In this document: one piece after another, positions 8,069 through 16,397 of the stretch
How the letters are laid out: the number at the start of each line of letters is the position of its first letter
Numbering within the stretch: the first letter of the stretch is position 1
Assembly (NCBI GenBank): GCA_009782875.1
Contig: WRIE01000023.1
Span: 1 to 43,688, forward strand
DNA from: Eubacteriaceae bacterium
GTDB taxonomy: Bacteria > Bacillota > Clostridia > Eubacteriales > Anaerofustaceae
DNA length: 43,688 nt
Direction: 5' to 3'
The notes under the pieces: generated by a model
Database searches by the model: none
What the model saw: only the letters and a program-made list of their open reading frames with translations
Told to the model about the DNA's origin: nothing
Position numbers and translations under genes: made by a program

Positions 8069-8226
8069 GCGCCATGTCCTCATTTGGGCAAAAGCATTTG
8101 GATATTTGCGGCATTGACTGCATTTGCCAATTCGAGTAAACTCTAGGAATACCCATCAACGCATACCCTGGCCAGCATGACATAAGCATCCTAATGAAGC
8201 CAATTAAATGTAGTGAGGAAGAAGCA

Positions 8227-9864
8227 GTGGGAAAACGCAAAAAGAATACGTATGGCATAACTGTTTTATGCTTATTAGCATTGCTGCGCACCGCCATATT
8301 TGGCATTGGGGGGTGGGCTGTCCTGGGCGCGGCTCCAAAAGCAAACATAAACCAGGTTCTGGTGAACGGCCTTGCCTCATTGGCATATTCAATTGATGTA
8401 AGCCAATTCCGGCTAAGCCAAGACGAGTTTAACGATGTTTACGCAGATATGTCCTATTCCAGCCCCCAGCTTTTCTACGTGGTCAGGGAGTGGAAAATGA
8501 GCTATTCCAGCGACGGGATCGTCAGGACGGTTTATCCCAAGTACACTGATTCCGGGGACAAGGCTATCATAACTGCCAAAAAAGCCGCCCTTGAGCTGGC
8601 TGTGGATGTGGCGATGTCCCAAATGCCGATTAATGGCACTGATGCCGAAAAAGTGCTGGCTGCCCATGACTATATCGTGGCAAATACCAGCTACGATTTG
8701 CCCACACTCAATGTGATGGATCTTGAGGACGGCAAATACTCGGCATATGACGCCCTGGTGGGCAGGAGCGCTGTTTGTGAGGGGTATTCGCTAGCCTTTG
8801 GGCTGTTGATGGACCGGCTGGGCATAGAGTGGAAGATGATCCTAAGCGAGGGCATGGGCCACTCATGGAATTTGGCGAAAGTAGACGGCAACTGGTTCCA
8901 TCTAGACCTGACTTGGGATGACCCGGTAATCAGCCTCACTAGCCAAGACCCCGATTATTGGGGCAGCGTGTCCCACGAGTACCTGCTTTTGTCTGACAGC
9001 GAGCTGGTATCCCGCTCCCATGGAGAAGAGCTCCACTACGGGTGGGATTCCGGGGGTATAGTGTGCGACACATCAATTCCGCAACGGTTTTGGAGCGGGG
9101 TCAATGGGCGCATGGCATACAAAGACGGGTACTGGTATTACTTGAAACGGGCAAACAGTGGGTCGGCCCAGATTGTCCGCGCATCTTACCATGCAGCCCA
9201 TGAGATGGTGGTAGCGTCTTTCACATCAAGCTCCCCGCGGCTTGCCCAGTGCGGCCAGCTGCTTATCTACAACACAAACAACGAAGTATACGCAATCAAG
9301 CATGACGGGTCGGAAAAGACCTTGCTGGGCACAGTGGCGGGCATGGCCTCCAACGAGCGTGTCTATGACTTGGCAGTCATTGACGGAAATGCCGTAGCGA
9401 GGACTAGAGCCTCCTCTGACCTCACAAAAGCAGCCAAAACTGTGGCGTTCCCTATCCCTGGGGCAGAAGAGGCGCTTAAAGCCCTGGTTTATATAGTAAG
9501 CAATAAAATTGTGACTGGGGTTGAGGCAGGCACGACTGTAGAGCAATTCTTGTCTGGTTTTGAAAACAGTGCGAGGATCATTGCAAACCACGGCCCTGGC
9601 AGCCTAGTCGCCACTGGCACAGTGGTCCAGGCCGCATCAGACACAGGGGCCGAGTGTGTTGTGGTAATATATGGCGATTGCCATGAAAGCTATCTGGGGA
9701 CCGGGGACGGGCTCGTGGACCAAGCGGATTTTATCGCCATGGCCGCCTTTGCGATCTCAAAAGGGGGCTCTGGGCCGCTGTATGAAGCCGCCAAGCCGGC
9801 TTGCTGCGTGTTTGGCGCAATTTGGGAGGCTGGATGCGCATGTATTTGGCATGCAGTTATGTAG
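8227..9864 (+). CDS. secreted transglutaminase-like protein with dockerin-like tail
   Basis: The GTG at 8227 is chosen because GAGGA lies about 8 bases before it and it begins a basic stretch plus a hydrophobic segment (signal or anchor). A papain-fold transglutaminase-like domain follows with a Cys-His-Asp triad: Cys184 (SAVCEGYS), His212 (GMGHSWN), Asp227 (FHLDLTWDDP). The middle (about 285-420) has beta-propeller-like repeats resembling DUF5050 (GYWYYLKRANSGS; NEVYAIKHDGSEKTLL). The end carries VVIYGD and a calcium-loop motif GTGDGLVDQADF as in a dockerin first half. The second half is degenerate (ACCVFGAIWEAGCACIW), and a neighbouring frame reads RLDAH, so a late frameshift is possible. 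Probably surface-located; substrate unknown. Its end overlaps the convergent YihY gene by 8 bases. Confidence 0.8.
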   Translation: MGKRKKNTYGITVLCLLALLRTAIFGIGGWAVLGAAPKANINQVLVNGLASLAYSIDVSQFRLSQDEFNDVYADMSYSSPQLFYVVREWKMSYSSDGIVRTVYPKYTDSGDKAIITAKKAALELAVDVAMSQMPINGTDAEKVLAAHDYIVANTSYDLPTLNVMDLEDGKYSAYDALVGRSAVCEGYSLAFGLLMDRLGIEWKMILSEGMGHSWNLAKVDGNWFHLDLTWDDPVISLTSQDPDYWGSVSHEYLLLSDSELVSRSHGEELHYGWDSGGIVCDTSIPQRFWSGVNGRMAYKDGYWYYLKRANSGSAQIVRASYHAAHEMVVASFTSSSPRLAQCGQLLIYNTNNEVYAIKHDGSEKTLLGTVAGMASNERVYDLAVIDGNAVARTRASSDLTKAAKTVAFPIPGAEEALKALVYIVSNKIVTGVEAGTTVEQFLSGFENSARIIANHGPGSLVATGTVVQAASDTGAECVVVIYGDCHESYLGTGDGLVDQADFIAMAAFAISKGGSGPLYEAAKPACCVFGAIWEAGCACIWHAVM

Positions 9865-10660
9865 CAAGATGGTTGAATTCCTCATTGATAAAAATGCCAA
9901 GTATCAAGATATAGCTGGTCAAGTATAGCCACACGAGAAGCACGAAAACCCCGCCCAGGGAGCCGAAGATAATGCCGTAGTTTGAGAAGTTGTTCACATA
10001 GAAAGCGAAAGCCGCTGAGGATGCGATCCAAATTGCGGCGGCGCAAGCTGCGCCTGCCAAAGCCTCTTTTATTTGGCTAATCCTGTTATGTGCTGCAAGG
10101 AAATATATAATAGTGAAAATCGAGACTGTGATAGCGTATGCCATCAGGTACCTTGACACGGTTATTATCCATGACAAGTGCAAAATAGTGTGGTTTGCCA
10201 CCCACCTCGCCAAGTAGTCGCCAAAAATAATCAGCCCTATGCTGACCAGGATTGACAGGCAAAGCAAGGAACCAATAATGAAAGCTGTCGCCCAATGGGC
10301 TATAAACCCTAATTCCTTCTTCCCTGACGCCCTTGAGGAGATTGACACAATCCGGCTCATCCCTGTGGACACAAAGTACAAAGCAGATATTAGCGTGTAA
10401 AAGGTCCAGCTTTGGGATGCGGCGATCTCATTGATTATCGACTCGACAATCGAGTACGCATCACTGGGCAGCATAAAACGCAAAGACGAATAGATGTCAG
10501 TGACAGGAAGGTCAAGGCGCCCCGCCAAAGTCACGACAAACATCAATAAAGGGATAAAGCCCATCAAAAGCGAATATGCCAACTGGTAAGCGCTCATGGA
10601 AGTGGATTCTGAAATAGCCGAGTAAAATAGCCTTTTTGCGGTTTCCCTTTTTGTGTTCAT
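9857..10660 (-). CDS. YihY/BrkB-family membrane protein
   Basis: Integral membrane protein of 267 residues with about six hydrophobic segments. Family features are the N-terminal SAYQLAYSLLMGFIPLLMFV, the middle TLISALYFVSTGMSRIV, and the C-terminal NYGIIFGSLGGVFVLLVWLY with ending FINEEFN. YihY proteins (once misnamed RNase BN) have no settled function; a transport or envelope role is usual speculation. It overlaps the convergent transglutaminase-like gene by 8 bases and stands alone on this strand. AGGGGA lies about 13 bases before the ATG. Confidence 0.9.
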   Translation of the reverse strand: MNTKRETAKRLFYSAISESTSMSAYQLAYSLLMGFIPLLMFVVTLAGRLDLPVTDIYSSLRFMLPSDAYSIVESIINEIAASQSWTFYTLISALYFVSTGMSRIVSISSRASGKKELGFIAHWATAFIIGSLLCLSILVSIGLIIFGDYLARWVANHTILHLSWIITVSRYLMAYAITVSIFTIIYFLAAHNRISQIKEALAGAACAAAIWIASSAAFAFYVNNFSNYGIIFGSLGGVFVLLVWLYLTSYILILGIFINEEFNHLAT

Positions 10661-10711
10661 AATATAGTTTTATTCCCCTGCCATTTTTTAATTCAAATAT
10701 TTTTTATGTAA

Positions 10712-10740
10712 ACATATCAGTTATACTCGTCTCATATAAA
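10712..10740 (+). promoter_or_regulatory. possible sigma-E-type promoter of yabPQ
   Basis: ACATATC (10712-10718) is followed 14 bases later by CATATAAA (10733-10740). This is close to the mother-cell sigma-E pattern (ATATT, 13-15 bases, CATACAAT). yabP and yabQ are known sigma-E genes in Bacillus, which is why I looked for it. Inference from pattern only. Confidence 0.35.
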
Positions 10741-10850
10741 TATATCATCGAAGCGCATCGCCAATTTGGGCGAAAGCATTGAGACCGAACAAAGAATTCC
10801 TAGAAAGATAAGCTGCCGCGAACCAGAGCGGCAACTTGGGTGGGCTGACA

Positions 10851-11135
10851 ATGGACGGAATGATGACAAAGGATTTCCACAAAATTGAAATGACTTCCCG
10901 TAGTGAGCTTCGGGTCACTGGGGTTAGTGAAGTGCACAGCTTCAATGACGAGGGGGTTTTGCTGGAGACTTCCCTTGGGCTTTTGACTGTTATGGGAGAA
11001 AACATCAGGATAACCAAGCTGACTCTAGACCAAGGGGAGGTTATGGTGAGCGGTGAAATCTCTGCCCTCTCTTATTCTGAAGGCGGGGGTTTTGGAAGGA
11101 AATCCTCTGGATTCCTCACGCGGCTTTTCAGGTAG
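10851..11135 (+). CDS. yabP: sporulation protein YabP
   Basis: About 94 residues with the YabP pattern: HKIEMTSRSELRVTGVSEVH, then SFNDEGVLLETSLGLLTVMG and MVSGEISALSY. In Bacillus YabP is needed for spore cortex formation and is made in the mother cell. The ATG at 10851 is taken rather than an upstream TTG; a GGGTGG lies about 8 bases before it. A small hairpin (TGCCGC/GCGGCA) sits just upstream. yabQ follows after 6 bases, so the pair forms an operon. In Bacillus the pair is followed by divIC; here divIC is 11 kb away. Confidence 0.88.
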   Translation: MDGMMTKDFHKIEMTSRSELRVTGVSEVHSFNDEGVLLETSLGLLTVMGENIRITKLTLDQGEVMVSGEISALSYSEGGGFGRKSSGFLTRLFR

Positions 11136-11141
11136 GGGCCC

Positions 11142-11603
11142 ATGAATATTTCGAACTCGATACAGCTGCAAGCTTTTTTGAGAATGATAGCTAGCGGGGT
11201 AGCGATCGGATTTGTCTACGATGTGTGCAGGTTTGTTTTCCGCGGCAGAGAGGGCAAAAGAACTGTCTCTGACATTATTTTCTGGATTGCCTGCTGCACA
11301 ATAAGCCTTTTTGCGTTTTTTTACTCATCCCGCTACGAGATAAGGCTCTACTTAGTCTTGGGATTGGCTTGCGGCTGGGCTGTCTATGTGCTGCTCTTCT
11401 CAAGGGCCATAGAGTTTTTCCTCTCGCCTATTAAGCAGTTGATAAGCGCCATTGGCGACTTTTTTGATTTTCTACGCCAAAAGGCGAGGTCATCCAGAAA
11501 GCGGATTTCTGCCGCCGCCCAAAACGCTTCCCTCCGTTTTTGGTATATTAAAAAATATATATTCGGCCAACGCGCAAAACCTAAAAAACAACCGCGCATT
11601 TGA
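11142..11603 (+). CDS. yabQ: sporulation protein YabQ
   Basis: Membrane protein of 153 residues with three to four hydrophobic segments near the N-terminus (QLQAFLRMIASGVAIGFVYD; VSDIIFWIACCTISLFAFFY) and a basic, partly disordered tail. The VYDVCRFVFR stretch after the first membrane segment is typical of YabQ, required for spore cortex assembly and localised around the forespore in Bacillus. It follows yabP by 6 bases; the Gly-rich GTAGGGGCCC lies before its ATG. Confidence 0.87.
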   Translation: MNISNSIQLQAFLRMIASGVAIGFVYDVCRFVFRGREGKRTVSDIIFWIACCTISLFAFFYSSRYEIRLYLVLGLACGWAVYVLLFSRAIEFFLSPIKQLISAIGDFFDFLRQKARSSRKRISAAAQNASLRFWYIKKYIFGQRAKPKKQPRI

Positions 11604-11745
11604 TCCAAAGAAAGCATGCCTTGCGCCTCAAAAATTTAATTGCTAGGATTTTGATGTTGCGGAGATATGGCGCTGCGATAGCCTTTAAATCCCAAGCTTT
11701 GATTCCATAGCTGGCATTGCTGCCAGCATAGCTCCATTAATGCGA

Positions 11746-11776
11746 GGCAAGGCTGCCATAAAAAAGCAGCCTTGCC
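11746..11776. terminator. hairpin between convergent genes
   Basis: GGCAAGGCTGC (11746-11756) pairs perfectly with GCAGCCTTGCC (11766-11776) across a 9-base A-rich loop. A second hairpin (CTGGCA/TGCCAG, about 11711-11726) lies just before. They separate yabQ from the convergent GGDEF-like gene. No long T-run follows on either strand, so the terminator call is tentative. Confidence 0.45.
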
Positions 11777-11808
11777 GCTTCCCATATTTGGAACCCGCTC
11801 TCCCAAAC

Positions 11809-13020
11809 TCATTGGGCCTCCTGTGCCCTTGCTGACATTGCTTCCTTTGCCCTTTGGCAAACTGACTCCGCGCTCTCGTCCCCGATTTTCACAATGCCTG
11901 CATGCAGCTCCAAGACAGCGTCTTGGCAATCTTCAACAAATGCGTCAAATTGGTATTTCACCCGGTCCATCGCAAACTCTGCCAGCTCCTTGCCGCAGCC
12001 AGTGAAAAGCACTAAAAACTCCCCGTAGCCTTCCCTTGCGACAATGTCCATATCGCGCACATTTGAGTGCAGAATAATTGACAATCCCTTGATAGCCATT
12101 TCTTGATCATCATTGTCCAAATCCCCAATGCCGCTAATCTTGACAATTGCAGCGCAGCTCTCCAACTCGCCGCTATTGCGAATCAAGCTGTTGATGGTCG
12201 CCATGCCGATTTTTTTTGTGTACGCTTTTGTCAACGGGTCTATTGCTGAATTGGCTATATAATCAATAGGCGCGTTTGCAGGCCCGGATAGCTGCTGTAT
12301 TGAAAACACAAATGTGGGCTCGCCGCCCGCTGCGCTTCCAACAACCCTTGATGCCACTACATAAGCTTCGCCTGTCTGGTTGTCACAGACCTCGAATGTG
12401 CCCCATGGAAGAGCGTCTTTTTTCTTTATAAAATCTGCCATATGGCTATGCAAAGCCCTTTGCGGGTTTTCCAAGTCTATTCTTGAAGGCCCAAGGCATT
12501 TTTCAGCCTCTTTTGCGCTTGAATAGAGCAGCTCCCCGTCGCTTGATATCTGCATAATCGTGATGTTGTGCTCTGGCAGCATTTTGAAAGCTAGCCTGGC
12601 GACTTCATCACCCCCTGCATTCTTGGCTAAATGAGGCCATGAGACATGCATATATTCTGCTGAAAGCCTGTTAAAATCTTCAAATAGCTTGCCCTCTTGG
12701 GGAAGGCTTGGAGATTGCCCCGAATCAAGCAAACTCGTGATTGAGCAACCCAACATGTTAAGTTGTGTAGACAATTGGCTCAGCGGGGCAAGCAAGTGGT
12801 TGTTTGGGCTATAATGGCGGGAAGCCGAAAAATCCCCAGCTGCAATATCGACAGCCAAGCAATAGGCTTGCCTGGCTTGCCCGATGAAAGTGTTGAATGC
12901 TTCGGCTAGCATTTTGCTGTTCTTTTCAAGCGCAGCAGTTGGTATCTCTCTAGGGAAAAACCCCGATGACGCATCCAGGAGAGACCGGTAAATCATGTTC
13001 CAAAGCTTGTCCTTGCTCAT
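11809..13020 (-). CDS. degenerate GGDEF-domain protein
   Basis: 403 residues. The last about 150 residues match the diguanylate cyclase fold: the entry motif DPLTKAYTKKIGMATINSLI, a central DLDNDDQEMAIKGLSIIL, and the position of the active-site loop. That loop reads REGYGEFLVLF instead of RxGGDEF, i.e. GYGEF where GGDEF is expected, so the glycine and the metal-binding aspartate are altered. Synthesis of cyclic-di-GMP is therefore unlikely; a binding or signalling role is inferred. Before it lie about 230 residues with a linker (GDFSASRHYSPNNHLLAPLS) and a PAS-like stretch. No membrane segment is evident, so it is probably cytoplasmic. Confidence 0.72.
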   Translation of the reverse strand: MSKDKLWNMIYRSLLDASSGFFPREIPTAALEKNSKMLAEAFNTFIGQARQAYCLAVDIAAGDFSASRHYSPNNHLLAPLSQLSTQLNMLGCSITSLLDSGQSPSLPQEGKLFEDFNRLSAEYMHVSWPHLAKNAGGDEVARLAFKMLPEHNITIMQISSDGELLYSSAKEAEKCLGPSRIDLENPQRALHSHMADFIKKKDALPWGTFEVCDNQTGEAYVVASRVVGSAAGGEPTFVFSIQQLSGPANAPIDYIANSAIDPLTKAYTKKIGMATINSLIRNSGELESCAAIVKISGIGDLDNDDQEMAIKGLSIILHSNVRDMDIVAREGYGEFLVLFTGCGKELAEFAMDRVKYQFDAFVEDCQDAVLELHAGIVKIGDESAESVCQRAKEAMSARAQEAQ

Positions 13021-13095
13021 AAACTACCTTTCTACAGTAAAAAGAGTGTATGATTTTTTTCGAATAGATTTTGTCACATTAGTACACCCATGGGA

Positions 13096-13122
13096 AGAAA
13101 AAACCGCACAAAAATGCGGTTA
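13096..13122 (-). terminator. intrinsic terminator
   Basis: AACCGCA pairs with TGCGGTT on the minus strand, followed by a run of T. It lies 18 bases after the stop of the BofC-like gene and between it and the GGDEF-like gene. Confidence 0.75.
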
Positions 13123-13139
13123 ATCGCCATTTTCAGCAA

Positions 13140-13733
13140 CTATGAGCTGTAATTCTCCAGCAGCCTGTTCAGCTCTTCTTCCCCAAATACTGTAATGCCC
13201 CTGTCCAACTCGTCGACATCCCATGGCTCCAAATTCGCCAATGGCATGTCCAAAAGCCTGACCAAGTAAACCTGCCCGTCCTCGTCGTAACCATAAAGGG
13301 CCAAGCTTTGGTCTTCATAGCTTATGCTCAATGTGTAGTTTTCAGGGCTGTAAGAATCAACGTTTCTAGACAACGACACTAAATCCTTGCCAAAGTAGTC
13401 GATCGTCCACCCATGCACAAAATCCGCAAGCTCCTCCTTTGTCAAACCTGCTAAGGCGTGGGGAATTTTTTCTTCTTTAGTCCGAGTCGACACAGACTTG
13501 GCATAATTCACAGTGTAGACGAACTTTGTGTTGATTGTCGTCTTGTCCACATCAACTGATTGTATCGCAGTGTCGTTGGGTGGTCCCTCCCCTTCTTGGA
13601 CTATTGGAGGCAAAGTCGCCAGATTGTACCTGTGCATCCCGTATGCGCCCAATACCAAGCCCGCAAGCACAAATGCCAGACACAGCATTGAAAGCCCTAA
13701 TGCAAAATGTTTAAATAAAAAATCCCTAAACAT
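13140..13733 (-). CDS. membrane-anchored BofC-like protein
   Basis: 197 residues with one N-terminal membrane segment (FALGLSMLCLAFVLAGLVLG) and an extracytoplasmic part. The last 100 residues (GLTKEELADFVHGW...; VYLVRLLDMPLANLEPWDVD; ELDRGITVFGEEELNRLLEN) resemble the C-terminal domain of BofC, the forespore protein that modulates sigma-K checkpoint signalling in Bacillus: a DUF-like strand region followed by a GI.V...EEL..LLE.Y ending. The match is by pattern and is distant. It lies 57 bases downstream of trpS on the same strand, with its own terminator behind it. Alternative: an unrelated secreted protein of the same shape. Confidence 0.55.
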   Translation of the reverse strand: MFRDFLFKHFALGLSMLCLAFVLAGLVLGAYGMHRYNLATLPPIVQEGEGPPNDTAIQSVDVDKTTINTKFVYTVNYAKSVSTRTKEEKIPHALAGLTKEELADFVHGWTIDYFGKDLVSLSRNVDSYSPENYTLSISYEDQSLALYGYDEDGQVYLVRLLDMPLANLEPWDVDELDRGITVFGEEELNRLLENYSS

Positions 13734-13790
13734 GCCATATTTTTGCCATTAATAATGGCGCATATGCATGAAAAGGGATGATAAGTTTTC

Positions 13791-14804
13791 TTATTTGGCC
13801 TTTGGCGCAAGCCCGATCTTGTCTGAAGCCCTCGCAAGGGTGTTTGCAGCTGTTTTGGCAGCTTTTTGGGCGCATTCCGACACAAGTTTGTCAAGATAAC
13901 CTTTATCGGCGGACAACCGTGCGTACCGCTCCTGTATCGGCGCCAATACGCTGGCAACCGCTTCGCCTACTGCTGTCTTGAATGTGCCATAGCCGGCGGC
14001 AGCGAATTCAGCTTCTGATTCTTTGATTGTCTTTCCTGTCGCGCAGGAATAGATTTCAAGCAAGTTGGATATTCCTGGCTTATCCTGGGGGGAATGGACA
14101 ATCTCAGACCCGGAATCGGTAACCGCCCGTTTGAACTTGTTGATGACGACATCCTCGCTGTCAGCCAAAAGCACGTATGCGCCTGCTGCCGGGTCAGACT
14201 TGGACATCTTGCTTGTTGGCTCAAGCAAGCTCATGATCCTCGCCCCTGATTCACCGTATAAGCCTTCAGGCACTACAAAAGTCTGGCCAAAACGCTGGTT
14301 GAACCTGGTTGCAATATCTCTGCAAAGCTCCAAATGCTGCCGCTGGTCTTCCCCGACCGGCACGATGTCTGTGTCATACAAAAGGATATCGGCCGCCATT
14401 AGCACGGGATACCCAAACAAGCCAACACTGACAGTGTCGCCGGCAAGCCTGGCGGATTTGTCCTTGTATTGGGTCATCCTAGACAGTTCCCCCATATAAG
14501 AGAAACAATTAAGCAGCCAGGCAAGCTCGCTGTGCTCGCTCACATGGGATTGAAAAAACACCAAGCTTTTAGCCGGGTCGATGCCAGCAGCCAACAGCAT
14601 TGCCAAACAGTCGAATGAGCGTTTCCGCAGGGCTTCCGGCTCTTGGGGCATTGTGATCGAATGCAAGTCGGCTATGCAGTATACACATTCGTAATTATCT
14701 TGCAATCCAACCCAGTTTTTTAGAGCTCCAAAATAATTGCCAATTGTGAATTCGCCTGATGGCTGGATGGCTGAAAAGATCTTCTTTTTAGCAGGGCTTT
14801 CCAT
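13791..14804 (-). CDS. trpS: tryptophan--tRNA ligase
   Basis: Charges tRNA-Trp with tryptophan. Class I synthetase signatures are present: the HIGH-like element TIGN in FSAIQPSGEFTIGNYFGALK near the N-terminus and KMSKS in SLLEPTSKMSKSDPAAG near residue 200. The 337-residue length is normal for the bacterial enzyme. The ATG is preceded by AAGGAAG about 12 bases upstream. Only 100 bases separate it from the upstream CPBP gene, and I see no T-box leader there. Confidence 0.96.
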   Translation of the reverse strand: MESPAKKKIFSAIQPSGEFTIGNYFGALKNWVGLQDNYECVYCIADLHSITMPQEPEALRKRSFDCLAMLLAAGIDPAKSLVFFQSHVSEHSELAWLLNCFSYMGELSRMTQYKDKSARLAGDTVSVGLFGYPVLMAADILLYDTDIVPVGEDQRQHLELCRDIATRFNQRFGQTFVVPEGLYGESGARIMSLLEPTSKMSKSDPAAGAYVLLADSEDVVINKFKRAVTDSGSEIVHSPQDKPGISNLLEIYSCATGKTIKESEAEFAAAGYGTFKTAVGEAVASVLAPIQERYARLSADKGYLDKLVSECAQKAAKTAANTLARASDKIGLAPKAK

Positions 14805-14905
14805 AAGTTCTTTCTTCTTCCTTTATGTTTGAAATTAGTAGGGCTTAAGGCCGCCTAAAAGTTTATAGGCATGGGCTTTTTTTTGTGGCATCCAAAGCTC
14901 TATTA

Positions 14906-15949
14906 TTAGCTGTCGCCAAAGTGCCAAGGGTTCTGGTTGTCGTAAGGGACACTGTCATCTTCCTTTGGGGCAAATTCCGGTTTTAGCGCCACATCGGGTT
15001 TTCTTATTAGCCAGTTCATCATTATTGTAAAAAACAAGATAAATCCGACCTGGATCAAGGTGTCTCCGGCTTTGGTGACTGTGCTAAGATAGCTGTTGAC
15101 CAACGGTATGCGAAACAAATAGCCCGAAAGGTTAAACGCCATATGGAGCAGCACCGGCACAGCAAAATTTTGGAACTTTGCATAAGCGAAAGCAATACCT
15201 ATGCCGATGAGGAAAGTGTAGACCATCTGCTCGACAAACGAAAAGTGCATTATACTAAATACGCTCGAGGAGAGCAGAATCGCCACTGTGCTGCTGCGGA
15301 CCTCCCTAAAACGGGTATACACCAACCCCCTGGTTATGATCTCTTCCGCAAGGGGGGCAATGAAGCCGACTGTCAGTATTTGCAACAAAAAATTCTGCGA
15401 TTGCAAAGACTCCATAGCCTGCTGGTAGTCTGTGTATAAATTTACATATCCTAAACGCGAGAAAAAATTGAAGACTATCTCCATGGCAACCCCCACAATC
15501 AAATTCATGGATATGCCAAGCAGCAAGATAAATAAAAAATCTATTGCCCCAAGCGAATTCTCGTACTTGGTGTCAAACAGTTTTTTCTCATGGCGGAAAA
15601 ACTTGGGCCCCATTATAAACAATACAGCCAAATTCCTGGCAAACAACTGTGGTATTATGTCAATAGATTGAATTGCCTCAATCATCTTAAGCTGGGCTTG
15701 GTCGGGGCTTCGCTCAAAAAGCAGGTATAGCTCATCCATATTCAGCGCATTTTTAAGCTGGCTGTACATTACTATGCCTTCTACTAATAAAGCAATCAGA
15801 AAGTACTGCAATACGGGGGAGATACAGTAAAAAAAACCTTTGTTTCTTTGTTTTTTCAACCTTTTATGGCGCAGGATTCCCACGCCTACATGGGTGGGAA
15901 GAACGCGCCCCTCCTTGAATTTAGTCTTAATTATTGTGCTTATTTGCAC
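14906..15949 (-). CDS. CPBP-family intramembrane metalloprotease
   Basis: A polytopic membrane protein (347 residues, about seven or eight hydrophobic segments) of the CAAX protease and bacteriocin-processing (CPBP/Abi) family. Motif 1 EExxxR is seen in APLAEEIITRGLVYTRFREV, motif 2 has the histidine in SSSVFSIMHFSF, and motif 3 is HMAFNLSG. Bacterial members process prenylated peptides, give bacteriocin immunity or have unknown substrates; nothing nearby points to one. The start is uncertain: the frame opens with GTG at 15949, and an AGGAGG further in is not followed by a good in-frame start. The acidic C-terminal tail (PKEDDSVPYDNQNPWHF) is cytoplasmic or external and unremarkable. Confidence 0.85.
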   Translation of the reverse strand: MQISTIIKTKFKEGRVLPTHVGVGILRHKRLKKQRNKGFFYCISPVLQYFLIALLVEGIVMYSQLKNALNMDELYLLFERSPDQAQLKMIEAIQSIDIIPQLFARNLAVLFIMGPKFFRHEKKLFDTKYENSLGAIDFLFILLLGISMNLIVGVAMEIVFNFFSRLGYVNLYTDYQQAMESLQSQNFLLQILTVGFIAPLAEEIITRGLVYTRFREVRSSTVAILLSSSVFSIMHFSFVEQMVYTFLIGIGIAFAYAKFQNFAVPVLLHMAFNLSGYLFRIPLVNSYLSTVTKAGDTLIQVGFILFFTIMMNWLIRKPDVALKPEFAPKEDDSVPYDNQNPWHFGDS

Positions 15950-16155
15950 TCCAAACGTCCGAAGCCGCTGGATTCTTTGCCAGAACTTATGACGCTCTAA
16001 ACAACGGGCTATTGACTAAAAAACATTGTTATTCTATTATTGTATCATATAGGCTATAGAATCCATGATATTTGCTGCAAATTGAGCAATTCACTGTATT
16101 TGGCAAATTCAACAAGAGTTGCAACAGTGATTTGTGCCAGCTTAGACGAAAGTCC

Positions 16156-16183
16156 TTGATTTTCAGGAAAAATTCGCTATAAT
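16156..16183 (+). promoter_or_regulatory. promoter of the rpmG-secE-nusG-rpl operon
   Basis: TTGATT (16156-16161) and a perfect TATAAT (16178-16183) are 16 bases apart. A short GGGC-A6-GCC stem with seven T follows within 30 bases, a possible minor early-termination site. rpmG begins 55 bases downstream. Confidence 0.65.
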
Positions 16184-16238
16184 AATAAAGCGGGCAAAAA
16201 AGCCTTTTTTTAATGCATACATTTATTCGGAGGCGTTG

Positions 16239-16388
16239 ATGAGAGTAAAAGTCACTATGGAGTGTGTAGACTGCAAGCAAAGAAATTACAACACTCAAAA
16301 AAACAAAGACAATCCAAAAGAAAGACTCGAATTAAGCAAATATTGCCCATTTTGCCGGAAACACACGGCGCATAGGGAAACTAGATAG
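16239..16388 (+). CDS. rpmG: 50S ribosomal protein L33, zinc-binding type
   Basis: A 49-residue protein ([20 protein letters not shown], then [29 protein letters not shown]). Two CxxC pairs (Cys9/12 and Cys36/39) make the zinc-ribbon form of L33. GGAGGC lies 5-6 bases before the ATG. It heads the operon, 9 bases before secE, as in most Bacillota. Confidence 0.95.
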   Translation: MRVKVTMECVDCKQRNYNTQKNKDNPKERLELSKYCPFCRKHTAHRETR

Positions 16389-16397
16389 AGGCTTGAA

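Noticed and set aside
7968..8226. SAM (S-box) riboswitch ahead of metN
   Set aside because: None of the conserved SAM-I core words is present on the minus strand; only a simple hairpin and promoter-like boxes are seen.
14805..14905. T-box leader of trpS
   Set aside because: Only 100 bases are available, with no T-box core.
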